A stretch of 64,000 bases of DNA from JAWLFI01 sp964627995 (GTDB lineage Bacteria > Bacteroidota > Bacteroidia > Chitinophagales > Saprospiraceae), in contig CAZVLN010000005.1 of the NCBI GenBank assembly GCA_964627995.1, forward strand, positions 35,243-99,242. Reading direction: 5' to 3'. The notes beneath the pieces were generated by a model. The model had not been told where the DNA came from. It made no database searches and saw nothing but the letters and a program-made list of their open reading frames with translations. The position numbers and the translations under genes are program-made. Position 1 is the first letter of the stretch, and every line of letters starts with the position of its first letter. Below are positions 35,342-42,694 of the stretch, one piece after another.

Positions 35342-35716
35342 TTATTTTTTTGGTCTCTTGGCACCATACTTAGAACGACTTTGCAATCTGTCAGCCACTC
35401 CGGCCGTATCTAAGGCTCCTCTTACGACAGTGTATCGTACACCAGGAAGATCTTTTACACGACCTCCTCGTATAAGGACAATACTGTGTTCCTGTAAGTT
35501 ATGCCCCTCACCCGGAATATAGGCTATCACCTCCAAACCATTCGTTAATCGAACTTTAGCTACTTTACGCAAAGCTGAATTCGGCTTTTTAGGCGTAGTA
35601 GTATATACACGAGTGCACACTCCGCGTTTCTGCGGGCAGGAATCTAATGCACGCGATTTACTCGCCATGCTGATTTTCTTTCTTCCCTTTTTAACCAATT
35701 GATTTATCGTAGGCAT
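35342..35716 (-). CDS. rpsL: 30S ribosomal protein S12
   Basis: 124 residues from ATG at 35716 (MPTINQLVKKGRKK), the family start. A longer in-frame reading from 35815 is ruled out because the operon promoter lies inside that extension. S12 governs decoding accuracy. TTPKKPNSALRKVAKVRL and IPGEGHNLQEHSIVLIRGGRVKDLPGVRY (read as two blocks) are conserved; the lysines linked to streptomycin response look wild type. First gene of the translation operon. Confidence 0.97.
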   Translation of the reverse strand: MPTINQLVKKGRKKISMASKSRALDSCPQKRGVCTRVYTTTPKKPNSALRKVAKVRLTNGLEVIAYIPGEGHNLQEHSIVLIRGGRVKDLPGVRYTVVRGALDTAGVADRLQSRSKYGAKRPKK

Positions 35717-35785
35717 CTTGTCATCTAATTCTTGTTCACAATATTGTAACTCTTTAAAGACGCTATGCGGCTTCTTAAGCGACTG

Positions 35786-35816
35786 CAAAGATAGAACTAT
35801 TTTTTTCCATTCCAAA
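35786..35816 (-). promoter_or_regulatory. Promoter of the rpsL-to-rplQ translation operon
   Basis: On the minus strand -33 TTTG (35813-35816), exactly 19 nt, then -7 TATCTTTG (35786-35793): a full match to the Bacteroidota housekeeping promoter. The predicted start site is near 35782, giving an untranslated leader of about 65 nt before rpsL. Confidence 0.85.
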
Positions 35817-35956
35817 AAATATATTCAAATGATATGTAAATAAATTTGCAATCCTAACAGCTGGGTTCTATTTCTCTTTTTCTTTTCCCTATTAATAAAT
35901 CAAATATTACCTTAATTCCTTTAAACTTCTCCTCCCCAATTTGTTGATAGTACTAT

Positions 35957-36415
35957 ATGAAACTCATAGATTACCACAAACTAAAAAAAAGAAAATATGC
36001 AGAACTCGTTGAATCCCTTGGCGGCAGGTTCAGCTGGCTCAAACGCTTAAAGATGGGTGGCACTGGCGTAGGAGGTTTAACTTTGCCCAAACAGCAAAAC
36101 CCTGATGTAATGCTTCGATTCCCTGATACTACTGAACCGGTCAAATTTTCAATCGAAATATTGCAAAAAGGAATTCTTTTAGGGTTCAACAATACTAAAG
36201 AAGTGAAAATTCTTCCCTTTATTCAACCTCGAGTTTCTTTTGACATTGTTCAAGAAGACGTTTCTTTAAAGGGATTGAGGAAAGTTCAAATAGTTGAACT
36301 ATTAATAGATGATTCTTTATTTGTCGTCCAAACAGATGGTTGGAATGCAAAAGAGGTCTTTACATATTTTAGTAAACTGAATAGTTATTTCAATCAATCA
36401 GAAAATACAGTATAA
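35957..36415 (+). CDS. Hypothetical protein, 152 residues
   Basis: I do not recognise this family. It starts MKLIDYHKLKKRKYAELV and has no signal peptide or membrane span. The middle (RFPDTTEPVKFSIEILQKGILLGF, read as two parts) and the end look like a mixed alpha/beta cytosolic protein. It is divergent from rpsL with about 140 nt between, and its stop is 4 nt before the start of the DUF983 gene, so the two are probably one transcript. Base composition is like its neighbours. Confidence 0.7.
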   Translation: MKLIDYHKLKKRKYAELVESLGGRFSWLKRLKMGGTGVGGLTLPKQQNPDVMLRFPDTTEPVKFSIEILQKGILLGFNNTKEVKILPFIQPRVSFDIVQEDVSLKGLRKVQIVELLIDDSLFVVQTDGWNAKEVFTYFSKLNSYFNQSENTV

Positions 36416-36419
36416 AATT

Positions 36420-36821
36420 ATGAAAAAGGGTCATTGGCTTTACAGCATTTTAAACTATAAGTGCCCAAAGTGTCACGAAGGGGATTTATACCCAGGGTCA
36501 GCTTTCGAATTCTCTAAGTTGTTCACTATGAATGAAAAATGCAGCCACTGTGGACAGGAATTTGAATTAGAACCCGGATTCTATTGGGGATCTATGTATG
36601 TCGCTTACGGACTTGCATCTGGAATTATGCTTACCGGATTTGCAATCTTATATTTTTTCTTCGATGTTGATGTCACTACTGGAATTCTCATTGTCGCTGC
36701 TGTTTTGTTTCTATTTTATGCTTGGGTCTTTAGAACAGCACGAGCAATTTGGATTAATATATATGTGAATTATGATAAACAAGCTGACGAACAACCTGAA
36801 TTGTACAAATCGAATCATTAA
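36420..36821 (+). CDS. DUF983 membrane protein with zinc-ribbon-like cysteines
   Basis: 133 residues. The N-terminus carries two CxxC pairs (CPKC at about 15-18 and CSHC around 41-44), then FELEPGFYWGSMYVAYGLASG, the DUF983 core, and two membrane helices (about residues 60-80 and 88-108). The function of DUF983 is not established. It is probably co-transcribed with the upstream 152-residue protein gene. Confidence 0.85.
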   Translation: MKKGHWLYSILNYKCPKCHEGDLYPGSAFEFSKLFTMNEKCSHCGQEFELEPGFYWGSMYVAYGLASGIMLTGFAILYFFFDVDVTTGILIVAAVLFLFYAWVFRTARAIWINIYVNYDKQADEQPELYKSNH

Positions 36822-36999
36822 GATTACTACAGATTTCATATCCTAAATATGTCTTGTCTTAATTAAAGAAGTAATCGTATAAATAAACATAACACCCAAA
36901 CTCTGATTGATCGAACTTGACCTATAGATTCAAGGTTCTGATTTGCAGCTGGTTAAACAATTTATTACATATTTACGTTTAAAGAAATAAATAGCAATT

Positions 37000-37473
37000 A
37001 TGAAGAGTGATTTAGTAATTATGAAGAGAGATTTTACTTACGGCATTTTATTATTCGTCGGTTTCCTACTCTATTTCTTTATAATGCTTGGTACAGATCT
37101 ATACACTGAATTCAATTTGCGTATTTTCAATATTGCTATTCATGGCTTCTTAATTTATTTAGCTATCCGATCTTTTTATAAAACTCACCCAAATCAGGAA
37201 TCAATAAATTATGTTAAAGGGGTGATGGCAGGTATCCGCCCAGGTGCCATTGGTGTTATACTATTTTGTATTTTTCAAATTATCTACTTACACGTTGATG
37301 AAACACTCATGATGACATTAAAGGAAAATGCAATGGCTGGTTCATACTTGAACCCATATATAGCATCGGGTGTATTGCTTTTTGAAGGATTTGCTGTAAC
37401 TATTGTTGTATCTTATATTTCCATGCGTATAGTTGATGCTCAAATGCGAGACAAGTATATCCCACAAGAATAA
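37000..37473 (+). CDS. Four-span membrane protein, DUF4199-like
   Basis: 157 residues with four hydrophobic segments (about 14-33, 42-58, 75-95, 119-140). Layout and composition, including the MKRDFTYGILLFVGFLLYF opening and a polar loop between spans two and three, resemble the small DUF4199 proteins common in Bacteroidota, though the match is by overall look only. It has its own 178-nt upstream spacer and is convergent with the prenyl synthase gene. No function is known. Confidence 0.6.
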   Translation: MKSDLVIMKRDFTYGILLFVGFLLYFFIMLGTDLYTEFNLRIFNIAIHGFLIYLAIRSFYKTHPNQESINYVKGVMAGIRPGAIGVILFCIFQIIYLHVDETLMMTLKENAMAGSYLNPYIASGVLLFEGFAVTIVVSYISMRIVDAQMRDKYIPQE

Positions 37474-37584
37474 TTATACCTCCGAAAGCAAATTACGTAA
37501 TCCCATCAACACATTTCTCCTCTCCCTTTCGAAAATAAACTAGATTTAAAGCTAATCCGTCTAGAAAAAATCGAATTCTCCAGC

Positions 37585-38556
37585 TTATTTATTGCGCAGA
37601 ATAAACTGATCAGTGAAATTTAGGATAGGTGAAATTTGCTCATCAGAAAAAGTAGAAGAGATTTTTCGCTTTGCCTGATTGAGTTTGTCCTGGACAATTT
37701 GCTCAATTGTTTTTTTGATATCGTACTTGCCAAATAATGATTTTATTTTTTCTACGTCCCTATCAGACATCGAATTTTTCCAAATCATTTCAAATTGCCC
37801 GAAATCCTCAGCAACCATTACTTCCTTCAATTTGATGACCAAACAGGTTTCTTTTCTATTGTATAAATCCCCTGCGTTCCTCTTGCCTGTTGTCTCAGCA
37901 GAGAAAACATCTAAATAGTCATCCCACATTTGAAAGACAATTCCCGATTGCACTCCATAATCATATAAGGCCTTTGATAATTCCTCCGGAATATCTGAAG
38001 CCCTGGCTCCTGCATATAAACTAAATCCAAGTAAAACGGCAGTCTTTTGCCTAACCATCTCTTCATATGCATCCATGTTCCCAGAGGAACTCTCTTCAAA
38101 ATGCATATCCATATCCTGCCCTTCACAAATCTCTTGACCTACTTCCAAAAATAATTTAAGGACATCATTCAAATCTCGAGTGGACTCTTGACAGGCCGAT
38201 TGAATTATTTGAGTGGCTAAAATAAGCATGAGATCACCAGAGAGAATCGCCGCATTAGTTCCGAAACGCTTATGAACCGAAGCTTTTCCACGTCGTAAAT
38301 CTGCATGATCCATGATGTCGTCGTGAAGTAAAGTAAAGTTGTGAAAAACTTCAATACCCAAGGCAAACTTATAGTGTAGGTCTTCAATTTTCCCTAAACT
38401 GTCCCCCGCCAGTAAAGTTAAAACGGGACGAAAACGCTTACCTCCATTTTCTAATATATACTGTATAGGTTCGTAAATAGTAGCTGAGCCATGGCCCCAA
38501 TCTTTATTATTTAAATAAGACTCAAACGAAGACTGGTATGCACTAACTTTTTTCAT
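37585..38556 (-). CDS. Trans-isoprenyl diphosphate synthase (polyprenyl synthetase family)
   Basis: 323 residues. It condenses isopentenyl diphosphate with allylic diphosphates. Both Asp-rich motifs are present: first LLHDDIMDHADLRRG (DDxxD, around residues 80-85), second QMWDDYLDV. GGKRFRPVLTLLAG near the N-terminus binds IPP. The chain length made (farnesyl, geranylgeranyl or longer) cannot be read with certainty. In this organism the product could feed quinones or the carotenoids encoded at 10-12.7 kb. It is followed closely on the same strand by no other gene. Confidence 0.9.
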   Translation of the reverse strand: MKKVSAYQSSFESYLNNKDWGHGSATIYEPIQYILENGGKRFRPVLTLLAGDSLGKIEDLHYKFALGIEVFHNFTLLHDDIMDHADLRRGKASVHKRFGTNAAILSGDLMLILATQIIQSACQESTRDLNDVLKLFLEVGQEICEGQDMDMHFEESSSGNMDAYEEMVRQKTAVLLGFSLYAGARASDIPEELSKALYDYGVQSGIVFQMWDDYLDVFSAETTGKRNAGDLYNRKETCLVIKLKEVMVAEDFGQFEMIWKNSMSDRDVEKIKSLFGKYDIKKTIEQIVQDKLNQAKRKISSTFSDEQISPILNFTDQFILRNK

Positions 38557-38592
38557 TCTTTAACTATATATATTGGTGTGGAACCGTAAGAT

Positions 38593-39336
38593 TTACTTAC
38601 GAACCTCAAAAAAATCAAAAATATCTGTAGGTAAGCCGAGACTATCCAATGAAGGTGCCGCTCGTACATCTTTCAACTCTACATTCAATACTGCATTTTT
38701 ATGGGATTGAGCTACAAGAGCACCGTTATACAAAGTGTCCCAATCCTCGAAAGTAAATTCCATTCCTCCTACAGGCACGATTGAAACCCACATTTGAAAA
38801 AACTCTGGCCTTCCTGTTTCGTTAACCCACCACAGGTAAGAGTCCCCTGGCGTTACACCTCCAGTTTCATAGGTCACCAAAAGCCCCTTTCTCCCATCTT
38901 GTTCCACTAAGCCGCGTTTGGTCCCGGGATCGCGAAGCTTAGTGTATGCATTGAGCCAGAAAGCGTCATTACAAAAACGCTCAAAAGCTTCTTTCAAATA
39001 CGGCTCGTCATCAGCCACCTTTTCTCCTGACTTGAAAACTACGCCTGATATCTCATTTGGATCCAATAATACCTGAACATCATCCCAACTGACACGAACC
39101 TTATGTTGTTGCACATCCCAAAGATATTCAGCTTTATCCATAAACGACCATTGAATGTATCCGAGCGAATCCCAGGCGTTCTTGTTCACCGCAGCTAAAA
39201 TTTCATCGGCTAAGTCTTCTGCTCGAGGACCTGATTCCGCTTCGGGTAGTGGAACGCTCTTCCAGGCCATGAAAGCCCAAATACTCAATCCTATAATAAC
39301 AACAGCTCCTCCCAACCCAAGAATCCACTTCTTCAT
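38593..39336 (-). CDS. Membrane-anchored periplasmic protein, DUF6503-like
   Basis: 247 residues. An N-terminal membrane anchor (about 5-26, ILGLGGAVVIIGLSIWAFM) is followed by a soluble extracytoplasmic domain rich in Trp (YIQWSFMDKAEYLWD, FWLNAYTKLRDPGT, DSYLWWVNETGRPEFFQMW). The pattern resembles DUF6503-type proteins, which in turn recall LolA-like folds; this is a visual resemblance, not a confirmed hit. The upstream gap holds repeat copy C. It lies 36 nt upstream of the prenyl synthase on the same strand and may share its transcript. Confidence 0.6.
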   Translation of the reverse strand: MKKWILGLGGAVVIIGLSIWAFMAWKSVPLPEAESGPRAEDLADEILAAVNKNAWDSLGYIQWSFMDKAEYLWDVQQHKVRVSWDDVQVLLDPNEISGVVFKSGEKVADDEPYLKEAFERFCNDAFWLNAYTKLRDPGTKRGLVEQDGRKGLLVTYETGGVTPGDSYLWWVNETGRPEFFQMWVSIVPVGGMEFTFEDWDTLYNGALVAQSHKNAVLNVELKDVRAAPSLDSLGLPTDIFDFFEVRK

Positions 39337-39394
39337 TCTTATATTTTTTATTTCAACACCAATTCAATGGAGAGGTTCTATTTTAATATATTTT

Positions 39395-39509
39395 TTTGGG
39401 CGTGTCCCTCCCCAGTTTCTGGGGAGGGTCGGGCCCCTACGGGCTGTCGGACCTTCGCTGAGCTCGGTCGGCCCGCTAGGCGCGGTCCCCCTCCATACCC
39501 CTCACGCAA
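39395..39509 (+). repeat. Structured intergenic repeat, copy C (115 nt)
   Basis: It starts TTTGGGCGTG after a T tract and ends CCCCTCACGCAA. The closing stem TTG(GG)CGTG / CACGCAA is kept. Hairpin 1 is CCCTCCCC...GGGGAGGG, hairpin 2 GCCCCTACGGGC, and the third, longer arm is bounded by GGACC...GGTCC with a different interior from copies A and B. It lies between two minus-strand genes and is antisense to their direction. Confidence 0.82.
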
Positions 39510-39542
39510 TAATATCTTTAAACTTTCAAAGGATTATATTCT

Positions 39543-40037
39543 CTATTGAGGCTTTAGTTCAAAACGGATATCGTAAGGAGTTCTGACTTGCTCCTTACCC
39601 TCAAACCTCGAATCCAACGATACAATAAAAGTATATCGACCACTCAACTCATAAGTGTCGGACCATTCTATCGGACTACCATTTAAGTTTTCCCGAAGAA
39701 CCATCTTATCATTTATGTCCATAATCATCAATTGTATGGAAGGATGGCCTCCCTCTAAAACAACCGAAATATCAGACCCATACCCCCCGTCAATATGGTA
39801 ATATTTGGCATCCCGACCTTGAATATACCCGCTGTACTCTGCCCAGTGCTGGGTGGGGTGGAACTTTTCAACTAAAATCATGTCAATCATAGGATCCCTA
39901 TCCTCAACTACTGTTTGATCGGGTTCTTCTGAATTCGACTTTTCAGTTGACTGCGGGGCTGGATCCTTCTCTGACTCTTGCTGAGCACAGGATATGAAAA
40001 AGGTGAATAGAAAGCTAAATAATAATATGACTCGCAT
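39543..40037 (-). CDS. Lipoprotein of unknown function
   Basis: 164 residues. The signal peptide ends in a lipobox (F-I-S-C, Cys17), so it is a lipoprotein. A Ser/Glu/Pro-rich linker (about 20-48) leads to a small beta-rich domain (DAKYYHIDGGYGSDISVVLEGG, then SDTYELSGRYTFIVSLDSRF) resembling a carbohydrate-binding or pre-peptidase-like sandwich; no family can be named. It has its own -7 box 16 nt before the ATG. Confidence 0.7.
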   Translation of the reverse strand: MRVILLFSFLFTFFISCAQQESEKDPAPQSTEKSNSEEPDQTVVEDRDPMIDMILVEKFHPTQHWAEYSGYIQGRDAKYYHIDGGYGSDISVVLEGGHPSIQLMIMDINDKMVLRENLNGSPIEWSDTYELSGRYTFIVSLDSRFEGKEQVRTPYDIRFELKPQ

Positions 40038-40053
40038 AGGACTTATTTTTTTA

Positions 40054-40061
40054 CAAAAGTA
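40054..40061 (-). promoter_or_regulatory. -7 box of the lipoprotein gene
   Basis: TACTTTTG on the minus strand fits TAxxTTTG and ends 16 nt before the ATG at 40037. No -33 element at the standard distance. Confidence 0.45.
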
Positions 40062-40268
40062 ATCAATTCGGCAAATTCACGAAGCTAGATTTTTAAATTC
40101 AGGAATACACTTGCCCTAAAACCTTCCTCACAATTTGTATCACATGGAACCAGACCTGAGGCTAATTTGGAAGCACCAAAAAAAGAATTCATTCTTAACC
40201 CTATTAATATTACGATTTCTAAACTCCAATTGGACAACTAAATAAACGTGAATAAAAAACAAGAAAAA

Positions 40269-41453
40269 TTAATTCCCAGATGCCACCTTTAATTTTGGTG
40301 CTATCCACATTGCTAAAAGGCAAAAAGCGATGGACAAATAACCAACATAGTAATAATGGTCCAGGTTACCAGCCTCATTAACGAAAACAATAGCTCCCGC
40401 TACTAATGAGGCCACAGCAACAGAAAGTTGCTGCAGGGCAGACTTCACACTCATGAAGCTCCCGCGAGTTTCGGGGCCGACGGCCGCAGTAATCATAGTG
40501 TTGGGAGCAATCATGCGCCCACTACCTAGCACAAAAAATAAGGAAGTATAGACCAATGCTATAGGAATAGAGGTAGGCCCCATATGAGTAATAAACAATA
40601 CAGGTACGAAAGAAAGCAGGACGACAACAAAAAAGGTTCTCAATGCCCCATACCGGTCCGTGATCCAACCAATGAGTGGTCCTGTCACAATCGTGAGCAC
40701 GCCTCCGGCCAGATAAATATAGCTAATTTGATATTGCTCAAAACCTACATTTCTGACCATTGAAGGGGTTATAAATGGAATAATAAGAAAGTGCCCTAAT
40801 ACAAGAAATACACCTAACCACAGTGCGCGAACTTGATTAGAATCATGAACGATATCTTTTACGGTTCGCGTAATTGATCGTTTTTCAATCTCCGTGTGCG
40901 CCTTCATTTCTGGCATAACAAAATACATGAGAACGAAAAGAATTGCACCTATAGCAGCTAAAAAATAAAACGGGAAAGACCAGGTGAAAACAGCAGCAAA
41001 GTAAAGGCCAAATGGGACGCCAAGCGCTGAAGCTGCAGAAAAAGCAGCCATTAAAATTCCAATCGCTTTCCCTCGCTGCTTGAAACTGTAAAGGTCGCTG
41101 ACGATTGCTAAAGCTAAGGCTCCAATTAATCCACCGAAAATACCCGTAATGAACCGTAAGCCGAGCAAAGATTCATAAGATCCTGCCCATCCACAAAAAA
41201 AAGTACTAATGGTAAAACCGCCATATACAAATAATAAGCTCTGGCGGCGTCCAAAATAGTCCAATGTAAAAACACCTAATAAGCTGGATAAAAATGCACC
41301 AATAGCATAACTAGATATTAAATAGGAAAACTGAGAGGCCCTAATACCAAACTCCTTCATGAAGATATCACTCAATGGCATCATTATCATGACGTCCATA
41401 ATATGCGTGAACTTCACGGCGGAAAGAAGCAATACGAGCATTCGCTTTTTCAT
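40269..41453 (-). CDS. Major facilitator superfamily transporter
   Basis: 394 residues with twelve predicted membrane helices, the MFS norm. The loop after helix 2 reads DYFGRRQSLLFVYG (motif A form DxxGRR), the matching loop in the second half is WITDRYGALRTFF, and the GFISG-like motif C region is GLIGALALAIVSD. It resembles drug/sugar-efflux type carriers; the substrate is unknown. The gene is divergent from the DoxX-like gene and the gap between them holds an 18-bp palindrome. Confidence 0.88.
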   Translation of the reverse strand: MKKRMLVLLLSAVKFTHIMDVMIMMPLSDIFMKEFGIRASQFSYLISSYAIGAFLSSLLGVFTLDYFGRRQSLLFVYGGFTISTFFCGWAGSYESLLGLRFITGIFGGLIGALALAIVSDLYSFKQRGKAIGILMAAFSAASALGVPFGLYFAAVFTWSFPFYFLAAIGAILFVLMYFVMPEMKAHTEIEKRSITRTVKDIVHDSNQVRALWLGVFLVLGHFLIIPFITPSMVRNVGFEQYQISYIYLAGGVLTIVTGPLIGWITDRYGALRTFFVVVLLSFVPVLFITHMGPTSIPIALVYTSLFFVLGSGRMIAPNTMITAAVGPETRGSFMSVKSALQQLSVAVASLVAGAIVFVNEAGNLDHYYYVGYLSIAFCLLAMWIAPKLKVASGN

Positions 41454-41558
41454 AATAAAAGGCTGAGTTGCAATATAAACTGAATATTAAAAGATGGTGT
41501 GAACAAACAAAAAAAAAAGGACTATCGGAAGAGACAGACTATATAAGGTATAATTCCC

Positions 41559-41576
41559 ATATTTGTTTTCAAATAT
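41559..41576. promoter_or_regulatory. Perfect palindrome ATATTTG-TTTT-CAAATAT in the MFS/doxX divergent region
   Basis: Seven-base arms around TTTT, with a third half-site ATATTTG at 41630-41636. Each arm also resembles a weak -7 box (CATATTTG on plus, GATATTTG on minus). It could be an operator for a dimeric regulator or a two-way promoter. Confidence 0.4.
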
Positions 41577-41657
41577 CTGACAAAAACAGCAGTGTTCATT
41601 TTATAAAAGTAAATTTTCGGATATTTGAACTACTGAGAATCAACTAAAAACGAAACA

Positions 41658-42035
41658 ATGACTGCCATGCGAAATCGAGACTACGCTTTGCTTTTATTAC
41701 GCTTACTTTTTGGAGGGCTTATGATTACACATGGATGGCCCAAATTGATGAAAATAGTTAATGCAGACTGGGGATTTGCCGATCCATTGGGAATGGGTCC
41801 AGCAGCTAGCTTAATTTTGACTGTTTTCGCAGAGTTCATTTGTGCAGCGGCTCTCGTAGTGGGGTTTAAAACTCGGTGGTGTGCCATTCCGCTAATTATA
41901 ACTATGCTAGTAGCTGTATTTATAGTACATGGAAGTGATCCTCTAGGAGATAAAGAGCTAGCGTTATTGTATTTAGGTGGATTTTTAGCTTTGGCTCTTA
42001 TGGGCCCGGGCCGTATTTCCATTGATGGAAAGTAG
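41658..42035 (+). CDS. DoxX-family membrane protein
   Basis: 125 residues, four membrane helices. YALLLLRLLFGGLMITHGWPKLMKI and the following DPLGMGPAASLILTVFAEFICAAALVVGF (as two blocks) are the DoxX signature; ELALLYLGGFLALALMGPGRISIDG closes it. Roles of DoxX proteins vary (thiosulfate:quinone oxidoreductase subunit, redox membrane complexes); none is fixed here. Divergent from the MFS gene. Confidence 0.88.
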   Translation: MTAMRNRDYALLLLRLLFGGLMITHGWPKLMKIVNADWGFADPLGMGPAASLILTVFAEFICAAALVVGFKTRWCAIPLIITMLVAVFIVHGSDPLGDKELALLYLGGFLALALMGPGRISIDGK

Positions 42036-42096
42036 TGGTATTTTCAATCACTTGACACCATGTAGTAGCCTTTTACTGTAAGGATTTACCCTGTTC

Positions 42097-42239
42097 TTTG
42101 CGGCAGGGATAGTAAGGGTCGCGAGCGAAGCGAAGCGAGTCGCTCGGCAGTTTACAGCATTTCAAGATAAAGACTGCCGGAGTGACGGCACCCCTGAATA
42201 GCCCGACCCCGCTCCGCCCAGAGCGGGGTGCCGCCCAAA
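42097..42239 (-). repeat. Structured intergenic repeat, copy D (143 nt, second subfamily)
   Basis: Read on the minus strand it starts TTTGGGCGGCACC and ends ATCCCTGCCGCAAA. The closing stem is TTTG(GG)CGGCA / TGCCGCAAA: different bases from copies A-C, but pairing is kept by matched changes. Hairpin 1 is ACCCCGCTC / GAGCGGGGT; next comes TCGGGCTATTCAGGGG, then a CGGCAGT / ACTGCCG stem and a GCGA-rich arm. It lies between the DoxX gene and the zinc-ribbon gene. Confidence 0.82.
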
Positions 42240-42312
42240 AATTTATAGCCAGAAAGGAACGGCGGGCGCAAATGCTTACACTTATAAGCGAAAATAACTA
42301 ATTTATATATTT

Positions 42313-42654
42313 ATGAAATCTTGTCAGGAATGCGGGGCGTCTTTCCGTGGGCGAACCGATAAAAAATTTTGTACCGCCGACTGTCGTTCCACTTTTCACA
42401 ATCGGAAATATCGCGATCAAAATAATATGATGCGCAATATCAATAATTGCCTTCGACGGAATCGCAAGATCCTCAAAGAATTATGTGAGAAAAAGCTGGC
42501 CAAGGTGGATCGATACGATTTGCTGGAGCGTGGATTTAGGTTTGGCTATTGCACTCATGTAAGGCAAAGGGAAAAAAGGCCTGTTCACTATTGCTATGAT
42601 ATAGCCTATTATGAAAAACAGGGCCAAGTATTTGTAGAAGTAGAAACCGAATGA
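42313..42654 (+). CDS. Small zinc-ribbon protein of unknown function
   Basis: 113 residues. The N-terminal CQECGASFRGRTDKKFC with a further Cys (ADCRSTFHNR) forms a four-Cys zinc knuckle, then a basic helix (NRKYRDQNNMMRNINNCLRRNRK). The C-terminal half (RYDLLERGFRFGYCTH ... YCYDIAYYEKQ) resembles uncharacterised Bacteroidota proteins that share this knuckle. Nucleic-acid binding is plausible from the knuckle and basic helix but unproven. It follows repeat copy D and precedes the AspT-like gene by 40 nt. Confidence 0.75.
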   Translation: MKSCQECGASFRGRTDKKFCTADCRSTFHNRKYRDQNNMMRNINNCLRRNRKILKELCEKKLAKVDRYDLLERGFRFGYCTHVRQREKRPVHYCYDIAYYEKQGQVFVEVETE

Positions 42655-42682
42655 AAGATAAAAATGGACTGTAAATTATGCC

Positions 42683-42690
42683 TATCTTTG
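42683..42690 (+). promoter_or_regulatory. -7 box immediately before the AspT-like gene (leaderless candidate)
   Basis: TATCTTTG, a perfect -7 box, ends only 4 nt before the ATG at 42695, so transcription would begin at or next to the start codon. No -33 TTTG is seen at 19 nt. Confidence 0.5.
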
Positions 42691-42694
42691 TATT

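Noticed and set aside
35717..35815. N-terminal extension of rpsL
   Set aside because: It contains the operon promoter and does not match the S12 family, which begins MPTINQL.
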